A stretch of DNA of 64,000 nucleotides from a virus: IMG/VR virus record IMGVR_UViG_3300035698_013362, positions 18,919 to 82,918 of that record; one strand, 5' to 3'. Numbering within the stretch: position 1 is the first letter of the stretch; the number at the start of each line of letters is the position of its first letter. The position numbers and the translations under genes are program-made. A model generated the notes under the pieces. It did no database searches. It was not told where the DNA came from and saw only the letters and a list, made by a program, of their open reading frames with translations. This document shows, piece after piece, positions 51,936 through 58,783 of this stretch.

Positions 51936-52619
51936 ATGGATACTATTTTCGAATCATACATAGGAGCAATTGATGGGAGTAACATGCTTACTCTTATCGA
52001 AGCGGAGCCTATTCAAGAACTAACTGATTGGTTTAACAACGAATCTATAAACGAACAGTTGATGATGAATATGCCAGCCGCAAATGCAACAATGGCTAAA
52101 GCTGTAGGAGCTAAATCAGTAAAAGATATGCTGTCAATTCATTCTTTACTTAATGTTCCTACTGCTACTGCCCTTAAAACTTATTTAACCCTTTGCCTGA
52201 AATTTATTAAAATGGCTGCTATCTCTGCATTAAGTGGAGCAGCAGTTGCACAATTAATTGGTTGGATGTTCATTGGAATGGCAAAACTTATTAATAAGAA
52301 CGCTTCTAAGAATTTAGAAGCACGTCAAGCACTTATCAATAGTAAGATAATGAAAAATGTTAAAGATGAAAACTTATCTGATACTGTATTCCTTAAAAGA
52401 TATAAGGAACTTAAGAAAGAATTAACACGCAAGCTTAATAAAGAGATACATCTTAAAACTGGTGAAACATGGGCTATTATTTTAGACAAAGTAGGAAAAA
52501 TCAAAGGTAAATATGGTATGATCATATTTGCTATTGCAGGCATGTTCCTTTATGGTAATATTGCTTCTATCCCAATCTTTCCAGCAGGAACTCCTATTCC
52601 AATAGTACAGGTGGCATAA
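51936..52619 (+). CDS. Putative capsid-targeted membrane protein, MDTIFESY N-terminus
   Basis: 227 residues. MDTIFESYIGAIDGSNMLTL is followed by IEAEPIQEL, a possible prohead-protease site. Two hydrophobic regions (FIKMAAISALSGAAVAQLIG with WMFIGMA; GMIIFAIAGMFLYGNIASI) flank a basic coiled region (RYKELKKELTRKLNKEI). A membrane-active protein carried in the head could act during DNA entry; this is inference. ATG 51936 chosen for the exact late-promoter spacing. Confidence 0.6.
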   Translation: MDTIFESYIGAIDGSNMLTLIEAEPIQELTDWFNNESINEQLMMNMPAANATMAKAVGAKSVKDMLSIHSLLNVPTATALKTYLTLCLKFIKMAAISALSGAAVAQLIGWMFIGMAKLINKNASKNLEARQALINSKIMKNVKDENLSDTVFLKRYKELKKELTRKLNKEIHLKTGETWAIILDKVGKIKGKYGMIIFAIAGMFLYGNIASIPIFPAGTPIPIVQVA

Positions 52620-52620
52620 T

Positions 52621-53151
52621 ATGGAAGCACAAAATTTAAACACAATCACATCGAACGCCTGGGTAACTATTATACCTTATAATATTATTGACCCAGATTC
52701 AGATGCAGAAGTACAATTTAACTTATCACAATTTAACTTTACTGGTCTTATTATGGCTGGATCAGAGGTTGGACACTTTGGTGAAATGTTTCCAATGCCT
52801 TCAGGTGTAGTTGAAACTGATAAGATTGTTACTTTCAGATATAAGCCTGATTCAGATTGGTCTCAGTATGAATTCTTATTCAGATGGTTCGATAGAACTC
52901 AGAACAATAAGCACAATACTTACACTGACTATAATGATTATATAAGAAGTGATATGCCAGATATTACTGTGTTTCTCTTAAATGAATACAAGAAACCAAA
53001 ACTCAAGTGGACTTTCAAGAATTGCTGGCTTAAAGAATTCGGAGAGCTTGATATGGTGTATGATTCTGCTGGTGGAACTGGTATCGATCACGGTTTTAGT
53101 TTACAGTACATGGATTACGAATTTAAAAGAGTGGAGTCAATTGATGGATAA
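52621..53151 (+). CDS. Tail-tube-like protein (possible tail completion)
   Basis: 176 residues with the tube-like order ITVFLLNEYKKPKLKWTFKN followed by CWLKEFGELDMVYD and SLQYMDYEFKRVE, as in gp19 and gp54. Possibly a tail-end (gp3-type) or tube-related protein. Translation coupled to the previous gene, one base apart. Confidence 0.5.
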   Translation: MEAQNLNTITSNAWVTIIPYNIIDPDSDAEVQFNLSQFNFTGLIMAGSEVGHFGEMFPMPSGVVETDKIVTFRYKPDSDWSQYEFLFRWFDRTQNNKHNTYTDYNDYIRSDMPDITVFLLNEYKKPKLKWTFKNCWLKEFGELDMVYDSAGGTGIDHGFSLQYMDYEFKRVESIDG

Positions 53152-53398
53152 ATTACAAGAAAGATTTCTAGAATTATATGAAGAACTATCAAATGTGCTT
53201 CAGGAACAGGTTATTTGTGAAGCAGATATCTCTATATTCAATTTGAGAAAGTTGTTTAATACAATTCTAGTTAACTCCAAATCTCCAGAAACAAAGACAA
53301 CTTTAAAGGATATGCTGAAAGTATTAACAAAAATGGAATTAGGCAGTCTACCTGTACCTAACATTAGAAAGCTTTCAGATAAAACCGTAAATTTATAA
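53144..53398 (+). CDS. Hypothetical small protein
   Basis: 84 residues from ATG 53144 (MDKLQERFLELYEELSN), with GTGGAG seven bases upstream. An earlier in-frame ATG at 52982 would overlap the previous gene by 170 bases. Helical. Not recognised; lies just before the small terminase gene and overlaps it by one base. Confidence 0.55.
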   Translation: MDKLQERFLELYEELSNVLQEQVICEADISIFNLRKLFNTILVNSKSPETKTTLKDMLKVLTKMELGSLPVPNIRKLSDKTVNL

Positions 53399-53916
53399 TG
53401 AGTAAAGATGTAAATATAAATGCCGAAGCGTTAGACGAGTTTTTAAAGGGTGACCTTGGAGATTTTTTATCTGACACTAAGGCAGTTACTCAACAGGTAG
53501 AGTCATTAGAAGTTTCATCCTTTACAGGTGATACCCCATTGGCTATTACTAAAACAGTTGAATCATTCTTAGAACGTGGTGCATCCGTTCTAGAGACAAT
53601 GGAAATCTATTGCAATAATATGCCTGATTCTGAATCAGTGTCTGCTTTTGCTTCATTGATTTCATCATTGTCTTCAGCTATTAATAATATAGCTAGTGTG
53701 CACAATAAAATACAAGACCATCAGAACAGAATAGAATTAGAAGAACGCAAGCACGAACTAAAAATGAAAGAGATCGAATTCAGAGAACGCATTAAAGCTA
53801 CAGTTAAAGCTGAAGCTGGCCCAGGTGAAGTAATTCCAGGTGAAAGTGCTGAAGAACTTGTTGAATATAATACGCATGATATAATTAATCAGATCGTAGA
53901 AATTAATAAAAAATAA
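53398..53916 (+). CDS. 16: Terminase small subunit (gp16-like)
   Basis: 172 residues (T4 gp16: 164). The central helices (FLERGASVLETMEIYCNNMP with DSESVSAFASLISSLSSAIN, then NIASVHNKIQDHQNRI) match the gp16 coiled-coil core ([37 protein letters not shown]). It recognises DNA for packaging and stimulates gp17. In T4, 16 precedes 17; here it follows, with three other genes between. Charged C-terminal coil and acidic tail. Confidence 0.72.
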   Translation: MSKDVNINAEALDEFLKGDLGDFLSDTKAVTQQVESLEVSSFTGDTPLAITKTVESFLERGASVLETMEIYCNNMPDSESVSAFASLISSLSSAINNIASVHNKIQDHQNRIELEERKHELKMKEIEFRERIKATVKAEAGPGEVIPGESAEELVEYNTHDIINQIVEINKK

Positions 53917-53919
53917 TAA

Positions 53920-53948
53920 TGTACAAATGAACAACTGTTGTGTATACT
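53920..53948 (+). promoter_or_regulatory. Early-type sigma70 promoter for the second sigma factor
   Basis: TGTACA (53920-53925), 17 bases, TATACT (53943-53948), leader CTACTCATCAGTGAACAATAG, AAAGGAACACAA before ATG 53998. It starts 4 bases after the gp16 stop. Confidence 0.87.
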
Positions 53949-53997
53949 CTACTCATCAGTGAACAATAGAGCATCAAATAACTACAAAGGAACACAA

Positions 53998-54816
53998 ATG
54001 AATAACAAATTAGTATTCAAACTCATGGACGAATATGAGCCTCTTTCTGAAGAAGCACTCAAGACAGCTACAACCGAAGAAATCGTCCTCCACAATCTCC
54101 GATTCTCTTATACCCAAGCCAAAAAAGAAGCAGCCCATTATCCAGGTCTTTCTGATGATGAAGTAATTGAAGCGATGTTCTATGCTTCAACAATTGCTGC
54201 TAACAAGTGGGATCCTGAGAAATCCAAAATCACTTCCTACATCTCTCAATACATCCGTGTTGTTATTAAAGAGGTAGCGAACGAAAACCGGCATGCCATC
54301 CAGCGTAACACAATGTACATCTGGAAATCTCATGTGATTAATAAATACGTTCAGGCATTCAAAGAAGAATTCGGTCGTGAACCAACAACCAAAGAAATCT
54401 CTGAAGGTTGTGTTACTGAAAGTGGTAAGAAATTCTCTGAAAAGACTGTTTATAACATCTACAACCTCGGTATCAAATCTGTATCCAGCTTCAATATCCC
54501 ATCATCTGAAGAAAATTCAGATCATGATTTGAACGAAATCATTTTTGATGATAAAGCGGATACACCTTTTGATGAAGCATCTGCCTCAGATCTATCTAAT
54601 ATTATGTCTAGGCTCATTGCAGGTCTTACAGTACAAGAGCAGGAAGTTATCACTCGTAAATGGTATAAGAACCACAAATACAAAGAGATCGCAAAAGCTC
54701 TTGAAATTCCTTACCCACGGGTTAAGAAGATCGAGATCGATGCAATGGCCAAAATCAAATATGAGTTGAATGCCATTGAAAAAGCCAAGCCGCAAGAAGT
54801 ATGGACCGTCGCCTAA
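53998..54816 (+). CDS. Sigma70-family RNA polymerase sigma factor (second, early)
   Basis: 272 residues from ATG 53998. Region 2: EEIVLHNLRFSYTQAKKEA, then NKWDPEKSKITSYISQYIRV and VVIKEVANENRHAIQRNTM, matching the bacterial KFDP..G..FSTYA..WIR..I...L pattern through region 2.4. Region 3: FKEEFGREPTTKEISEG. Region 4: LTVQEQEVITRKWYKNHKYK then EIAKALEIPYPRVKKIEIDA, a helix-turn-helix for the -35. An acidic linker (EENSDHDLNEIIFDDKADTP) lies between regions 3 and 4. It is a complete group 3-like sigma, distinct from gp55, and is driven by an early promoter. Likely role is middle transcription. Confidence 0.9.
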   Translation: MNNKLVFKLMDEYEPLSEEALKTATTEEIVLHNLRFSYTQAKKEAAHYPGLSDDEVIEAMFYASTIAANKWDPEKSKITSYISQYIRVVIKEVANENRHAIQRNTMYIWKSHVINKYVQAFKEEFGREPTTKEISEGCVTESGKKFSEKTVYNIYNLGIKSVSSFNIPSSEENSDHDLNEIIFDDKADTPFDEASASDLSNIMSRLIAGLTVQEQEVITRKWYKNHKYKEIAKALEIPYPRVKKIEIDAMAKIKYELNAIEKAKPQEVWTVA

Positions 54817-55246
54817 GCCGTTCGTTGCCCAGAATATGGATAAGTATTCTGGGAAAACTCCAATCATTTGTAGATCGTCTCTAGAAAAGAAAGCGTTCTT
54901 CACAATGGACCAGAACCCTGCTGTTATTAAGTGGGGTTCTGAGTCGGTAGTTATTAAATACCATGACCCAGTTAAGAAACGTACCAGGCGGTACTTTATG
55001 GACCTTGACTTCGTCATTATGGACTCCAACAACGTTGCTACTAAATACTTAGTAGAGATTAAACCAGAACAACAGACACATACACCTCAAAGAGGTCGTA
55101 AAGCTGAAAAGACCTTCATTAACGAAGCTTGCACATGGGCTACTAATTTAGCTAAATGGCGTGCAACTAAAGCTTTTTGTGATGCTAAAGGTTGGCGCTT
55201 TGCTTTATGGACTGAAAGAGGTTTAAGAATATGGAAAGAAGATTAA
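54770..55246 (+). CDS. 4: Head completion protein gp4 (TnsA-like nuclease)
   Basis: 158 residues (T4 gp4: 150). The pattern KYGPSPKPFVAQNMDKYSGK with CRSSLEKKAFFTMDQN, then RRYFMDLDFVI and YLVEIKPEQQTHTP, is the gp4/TnsA-type fold with D and ExK catalytic residues. It completes heads before tail joining. It overlaps the sigma gene by 47 bases, so a late gene product is coupled to an early or middle transcript unless an internal late start exists. Confidence 0.85.
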   Translation: MPLKKPSRKKYGPSPKPFVAQNMDKYSGKTPIICRSSLEKKAFFTMDQNPAVIKWGSESVVIKYHDPVKKRTRRYFMDLDFVIMDSNNVATKYLVEIKPEQQTHTPQRGRKAEKTFINEACTWATNLAKWRATKAFCDAKGWRFALWTERGLRIWKED

Positions 55247-55284
55247 TACTTTTCTAAGATTGAAATCTAACTAAAGGAATTTAT

Positions 55285-56214
55285 ATGAGTGAAGAACTAT
55301 GGGTTGATAAGTATCGACCAAAAACTGTAGAAAATATGTGCCTTAAGCCTGCTCTCCTTGAAAAATTTAAAGAGTGGCAAGAAAACCCTGAAAGGATGCC
55401 ACATATGACTTTGGCTGGTGTTCAAGGTACAGGCAAAACTACATTGGCCAGGATTCTAGCTGAAGCTGCATCTGAAGATATCCTTTATGTTCATTGTGGT
55501 AAAGAAGGTGGCGTAGATGATATTCGCACTAAGGTTGTTGAGTTCTGTAAAGCAATGTCTTTTGATGGACGCAATAAAACAGTAATCTTTGATGAAGCTG
55601 ATGGTCTATCTAAAAATGCTGGTAATGGTTCAAGCGCCCAGGATGCACTGCGAGGAATCATCGAGGAATCACAACACGACACTCGATTCATTCTTACATG
55701 TAACTACATCAATAAGCTTATTCCGGCCCTAGTATCGTCACGTTGTCGCCCTATCGATATCCGTTTCTCTGAATCTGATGTACTTAAGAAGTGTGTTGCT
55801 ATTCTTGATGCTGAAGAAATCAAATACACTAAAGAAACTATCATGGTATTCTATGAGCGTGTAATCCGTAAGAACTTCCCTGATATTCGAGGAATTATCA
55901 ACGTGTTATACCTTTGGGTTACTAATGGTGAATTGATAGAGCTTGATATTACTTCTGATTCTGAAGTAGGTGATTTCATTGATAAACTGATTGGTATTGT
56001 TAAGGCAGGAAACCTGAATAAGGCGCGCCAACTATGGCTAGATAATGAAGCATTATTCTGTTCATATGAAGAACTTTCAGGTGCCATGTTCAATAGTCTT
56101 GAAGATATCAAGCAACGTATGATCATTGGAAAATTTTTAAGAGAATTCCCTCATGTATTAGATAAAGAAATCCAATTTACTTGTTTAATAATGGAATTAT
56201 TTTTTAATAAGTAA
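55285..56214 (+). CDS. 44: Sliding clamp loader large subunit gp44
   Basis: 309 residues (T4 gp44: 319). Clamp-loader AAA+ motifs: LWVDKYRPKTVENM, Walker A GVQGTGKTTLAR, Walker B VIFDEADGL, the SRC motif VSSRCRPIDIRF, and FILTCNYINKL for sensor 1. Loads the gp45 clamp on primed DNA. AAAGGAATTTAT precedes the ATG. gp62 is not next to it; a homing endonuclease follows on the other strand. Confidence 0.95.
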   Translation: MSEELWVDKYRPKTVENMCLKPALLEKFKEWQENPERMPHMTLAGVQGTGKTTLARILAEAASEDILYVHCGKEGGVDDIRTKVVEFCKAMSFDGRNKTVIFDEADGLSKNAGNGSSAQDALRGIIEESQHDTRFILTCNYINKLIPALVSSRCRPIDIRFSESDVLKKCVAILDAEEIKYTKETIMVFYERVIRKNFPDIRGIINVLYLWVTNGELIELDITSDSEVGDFIDKLIGIVKAGNLNKARQLWLDNEALFCSYEELSGAMFNSLEDIKQRMIIGKFLREFPHVLDKEIQFTCLIMELFFNK

Positions 56215-57186
56215 TTTACAATTATTAAAATGCCATCTAGTCATATTACCACCTTTACCCTCTTTACCACAATGAGGGCAGGTGAGTAATTTTAATGTTC
56301 TAGGTTTAGATTCTTTTTTTCTATATATAAAAATCCTATTAGGATTTTTATCACAATACTCAAAATGATATACATACATTTTTACGCCCGCTCCTTTAGT
56401 ATTACACCATGGACATATACATTCTTTTTGATTAAATTTACGTCTTTCTTTTATTTTTAATAAAGATGCATTAGGATTATTAGGACAATAATTAAAGTGG
56501 TAACGATGCATCATAGAAGAAGTTCCTTTAGTATCACACCATGGACATATAATAATTTTATCTTCTCTTGGTTTTTTACCCTTTTTATTTGGGTTAAATT
56601 TACAATAATCAAAGTGAGCTATACTTCCATTAGGAACAAATTCATTACAATATGGGCATTTTACTAATTTATGTTTTTTACCTTTTTTGATATGCTGAAT
56701 CTCTCCAGTATTCCATCTTAGGTCATTAACTGAAACTTGAAAAATATTTCCATCTTTATCTATAGCAACAGATTTACCTTTGTTAATATGAATTAAATCA
56801 CCATTTAAATATCTTGGATCATTAATTGAAACTTGAAAAGTATTACCATTTTTATCATTTACAACAACTTTTCCAGTTGCCAAAGGTATTCCGGCTTTTT
56901 GCCAACCACCATATCCACCTAAATTTAAATTATATGTATTCTTTTGATTTATAAATTCTTGATTTACAATTATTTCTTCACAAAAATACATTGAATCAGA
57001 ATTTTTAAACCTATAAAGAATTTCTCTTGAAAAATTTTCTTTACCATATTTTCTTATTGCATCTTTAATGGCTTGACCTGATCCCATATATTCATCATTT
57101 AAATCATTAGTTTGATGAACACCAATATAAATCTTACCATTAATATTGTTTATACTTTTATACAAAAAATAGTAATATGTTTCCAT
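56197..57186 (-). CDS. GIY-YIG homing endonuclease with four zinc-finger-like repeats
   Basis: 329 residues from ATG 57186. Catalytic domain: YYYFLYKSINNINGKIYIG, the GSG turn (YMGSGQAIKDAIRKYGKENF), SREILYRF and the Glu-containing EEIIVNQEFI. Two NUMOD-like segments (GNTFQVSINDPRYLNG and GNIFQVSVNDLRWNTG) lie in the linker. Four CPxC...H...C units (CPYC, CPWC, CPWC, CPHC) at the C terminus probably contact the homing site. Late element GATAAATA is five bases before the ATG. Its 3' end overlaps gp44 by 18 bases, showing insertion beside a conserved replication gene. Confidence 0.93.
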   Translation of the reverse strand: METYYYFLYKSINNINGKIYIGVHQTNDLNDEYMGSGQAIKDAIRKYGKENFSREILYRFKNSDSMYFCEEIIVNQEFINQKNTYNLNLGGYGGWQKAGIPLATGKVVVNDKNGNTFQVSINDPRYLNGDLIHINKGKSVAIDKDGNIFQVSVNDLRWNTGEIQHIKKGKKHKLVKCPYCNEFVPNGSIAHFDYCKFNPNKKGKKPREDKIIICPWCDTKGTSSMMHRYHFNYCPNNPNASLLKIKERRKFNQKECICPWCNTKGAGVKMYVYHFEYCDKNPNRIFIYRKKESKPRTLKLLTCPHCGKEGKGGNMTRWHFNNCKLLIKK

Positions 57187-57191
57187 ATTAC

Positions 57192-57199
57192 TATTTATC
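57192..57199 (-). promoter_or_regulatory. Late promoter, leaderless class (homing endonuclease)
   Basis: Minus-strand GATAAATA, gap GTAAT, ATG 57186. Confidence 0.75.
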
Positions 57200-57236
57200 A
57201 AAATTTTGATTAGTTTTTGTAGTATGAATTACGACA

Positions 57237-57668
57237 TTATCTTTTCCTTCTCTTCATTGAACTAGTACGCTTACGCATGCTGCGCTTACGCTTACGGTTC
57301 ATTGCAGCTTTCTTGCCGCGCTTCTTTTTAACTGCTTTACGCTGGCCTTTCTTACGCTTACGAGTTTCCTGTGGTTTCATACGAACTTCACGAGGACGTC
57401 CATTAACGAGCTGAACACGATAACCCGGTTTAGTTGATTTGAATTTAACCATACGTTTGCCATTACGAACAACTCGGGTACGCTTGATGGCTTCATCAAT
57501 AATGTCTTCATCGATATCTTCGTCCATATCAACTTCTTCTTCTGGAGCGAATCCTGACCATTCATCATCCCAATCGTCATCTCCACCTAATTCGGCTTCG
57601 AGTTCACTAAGCGACATATAAATATCATCGATTATCTCTTGTGCTACTTCTTCTACAAATAATTCCAT
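57237..57668 (-). CDS. 68: Prohead core protein (gp68-like), acidic N-terminus and basic C-terminus
   Basis: 143 residues (T4 gp68: 141). N-terminal 60 residues are strongly acidic; residues 65-143 are Arg/Lys rich. RVVRNGKRMVKFKSTKPGYR, then KKGQRKAVKKKRGKKAAMN and RKRSMRKR fit the basic prohead core pattern. It would bind DNA or neutralise charge in the scaffold core. GAGGTAATAAA precedes the ATG and a late TATAAATA is 16 bases upstream. Confidence 0.7.
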   Translation of the reverse strand: MELFVEEVAQEIIDDIYMSLSELEAELGGDDDWDDEWSGFAPEEEVDMDEDIDEDIIDEAIKRTRVVRNGKRMVKFKSTKPGYRVQLVNGRPREVRMKPQETRKRKKGQRKAVKKKRGKKAAMNRKRKRSMRKRTSSMKRRKR

Positions 57669-57684
57669 TTTATTACCTCAAAGG

Positions 57685-57692
57685 TATTTATA
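57685..57692 (-). promoter_or_regulatory. Late promoter for the prohead core gene
   Basis: Perfect minus-strand TATAAATA with an 11-base leader beginning GAGGT before ATG 57668. Confidence 0.8.
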
Positions 57693-57747
57693 CTAAAAAA
57701 GCGACCAGATATACTGATCGCTTTTTTAAATTTAACGAAGACAAAGC

Positions 57748-58146
57748 TTACTTCTTACACTTTTCATCTTTAGTTTCTTCTTCGTCATCTTTCTTGTCAT
57801 CGTCTTTCTTATCAGAATCTTCGGAATCATCTTTCTTGTCATCATCTTTCTTATCAGAATCTTCAGAATCATCTTCCTTGTCTTCTTTGTCGTCGTCTTT
57901 CTTATCATCTTTCTTAGCAAAAGGATTTTCTTTAGCTTCGATTACATGATCTTCTGATTCAACAAGATCTTTAAGAGACATAACGATGTCGTCCTGGCCT
58001 TCGCATTTAAGAGTTACCTTAGCATCAAGCGTATCAGTATCAAATGATTCAACGGTGTAAGTATTTTCTTCAAATGTGATAGAAGATTCTTTGGAAATAA
58101 CGTTTAGGTTTTCCATGATTTCAACGAATTTTTCTGCAGTTTTCAT
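57748..58146 (-). CDS. 67: Acidic prohead core protein (gp67-like) with 14-residue repeats
   Basis: 132 residues. An ordinary N-terminal domain (TAEKFVEIMENLNVISKESS to SLKDLVESEDHVIEAKENPF) is followed by an Asp/Lys/Glu low-complexity tail. Two 42-bp tandem copies encode the tail unit KKDDDKKDDSEDSD. HVIEAKENPF resembles a prohead-protease site. T4 gp67 is a small acidic core protein cut to peptides; this is larger. Assignment rests on composition and on the basic neighbour. Confidence 0.55.
   Translation of the reverse strand: MKTAEKFVEIMENLNVISKESSITFEENTYTVESFDTDTLDAKVTLKCEGQDDIVMSLKDLVESEDHVIEAKENPFAKKDDKKDDDKEDKEDDSEDSDKKDDDKKDDSEDSDKKDDDKKDDEEETKDEKCKK
57790..57873. repeat. 42-bp tandem repeat, two copies
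   Basis: 57790-57831 and 57832-57873 differ at two positions. It encodes a 14-residue acidic/basic unit in the gp67-like tail and could expand or contract by slippage. Confidence 0.85.
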
Positions 58147-58208
58147 AATATGTATTCTCCGGTAAGTTATTAGGCTTCTTTGCCTTGTATATTTTGTGTC
58201 AACGTTAT

Positions 58209-58216
58209 TATTTATC
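58209..58216 (-). promoter_or_regulatory. Late promoter for the gp67-like gene
   Basis: Minus-strand GATAAATA with a leader of about 57 bases to ATG 58146. The same intergenic space has a + strand TTCTATAAT (58225-58232 region) that may start dUTPase. Confidence 0.5.
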
Positions 58217-58258
58217 AGTTTTTTTCTATAATAATCTAACGAAAAATAGAGAGTTTAT

Positions 58259-58783
58259 ATGCAATTTACAAAAACACGAGAAGTAAAATCACCTTGTAGA
58301 GCTAATGCTACTGATGCTGGAATGGATTTCTTCGTTCCTACTGATTTAAATATTAGTGATGTTTGTGATAAGAATAAGAATAGTGAGGTTGAAGCAGTAA
58401 TTGACTTCAGAGGTGATAATCAAAACATCGGTAGCTTTATATTGCCTCCTCAAGAGCGAGTTTTGATCCCCTGTGGCATCCATGTTAAGGTTCCAGAAGG
58501 TCATGCACTTATCCTTTTTAATAAGTCAGGAGTCGCTACTAAGCTTGGTCTTGACATTGGTGCCTGCGTAGTTGATGAGCCATACACGGGTGAGGTTCAT
58601 ATCAACTTGATTAATACAACATCGAAACCTGTCACAATAGAAGCCGGACAGAAGATTGTTCAAGGCTTGATTATTCCTATCAACTATTCAATGCCAGACG
58701 AAGTTAAAGATCTTGATACCTTGTATAAAGATTTTGAATCGACTCGTGGTGCTGGTGGTTTTGGATCAACAGGAGTTAAGTAA
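58259..58783 (+). CDS. dut: dUTPase
   Basis: 174 residues, trimeric dUTPase motifs in order: motif 1 NATDAGMDFFVP, motif 2 NKSGVATK (usual RSG region), motif 3 GLDIGACVVDEPYTGEV, motif 4 AGQKIVQGLIIP, motif 5 STRGAGGFGSTG. Lowers dUTP and supplies dUMP. A loop insertion near residues 35-55 (NKNSEVEAVIDFRGDN) is longer than in the bacterial enzyme. Next gene starts on its stop codon. Confidence 0.94.
   Translation: MQFTKTREVKSPCRANATDAGMDFFVPTDLNISDVCDKNKNSEVEAVIDFRGDNQNIGSFILPPQERVLIPCGIHVKVPEGHALILFNKSGVATKLGLDIGACVVDEPYTGEVHINLINTTSKPVTIEAGQKIVQGLIIPINYSMPDEVKDLDTLYKDFESTRGAGGFGSTGVK

Noticed and set aside
52982-53143. Longer start for the 84-residue gene
   Set aside because: It would overlap the tail-tube-like gene by 170 bases and its residues look like a shadow frame; ATG 53144 has a GGAG site.
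57790-57873. CRISPR-like or regulatory repeat
   Set aside because: Two adjacent in-frame copies without spacers encode a protein repeat; no CRISPR features anywhere in the window.
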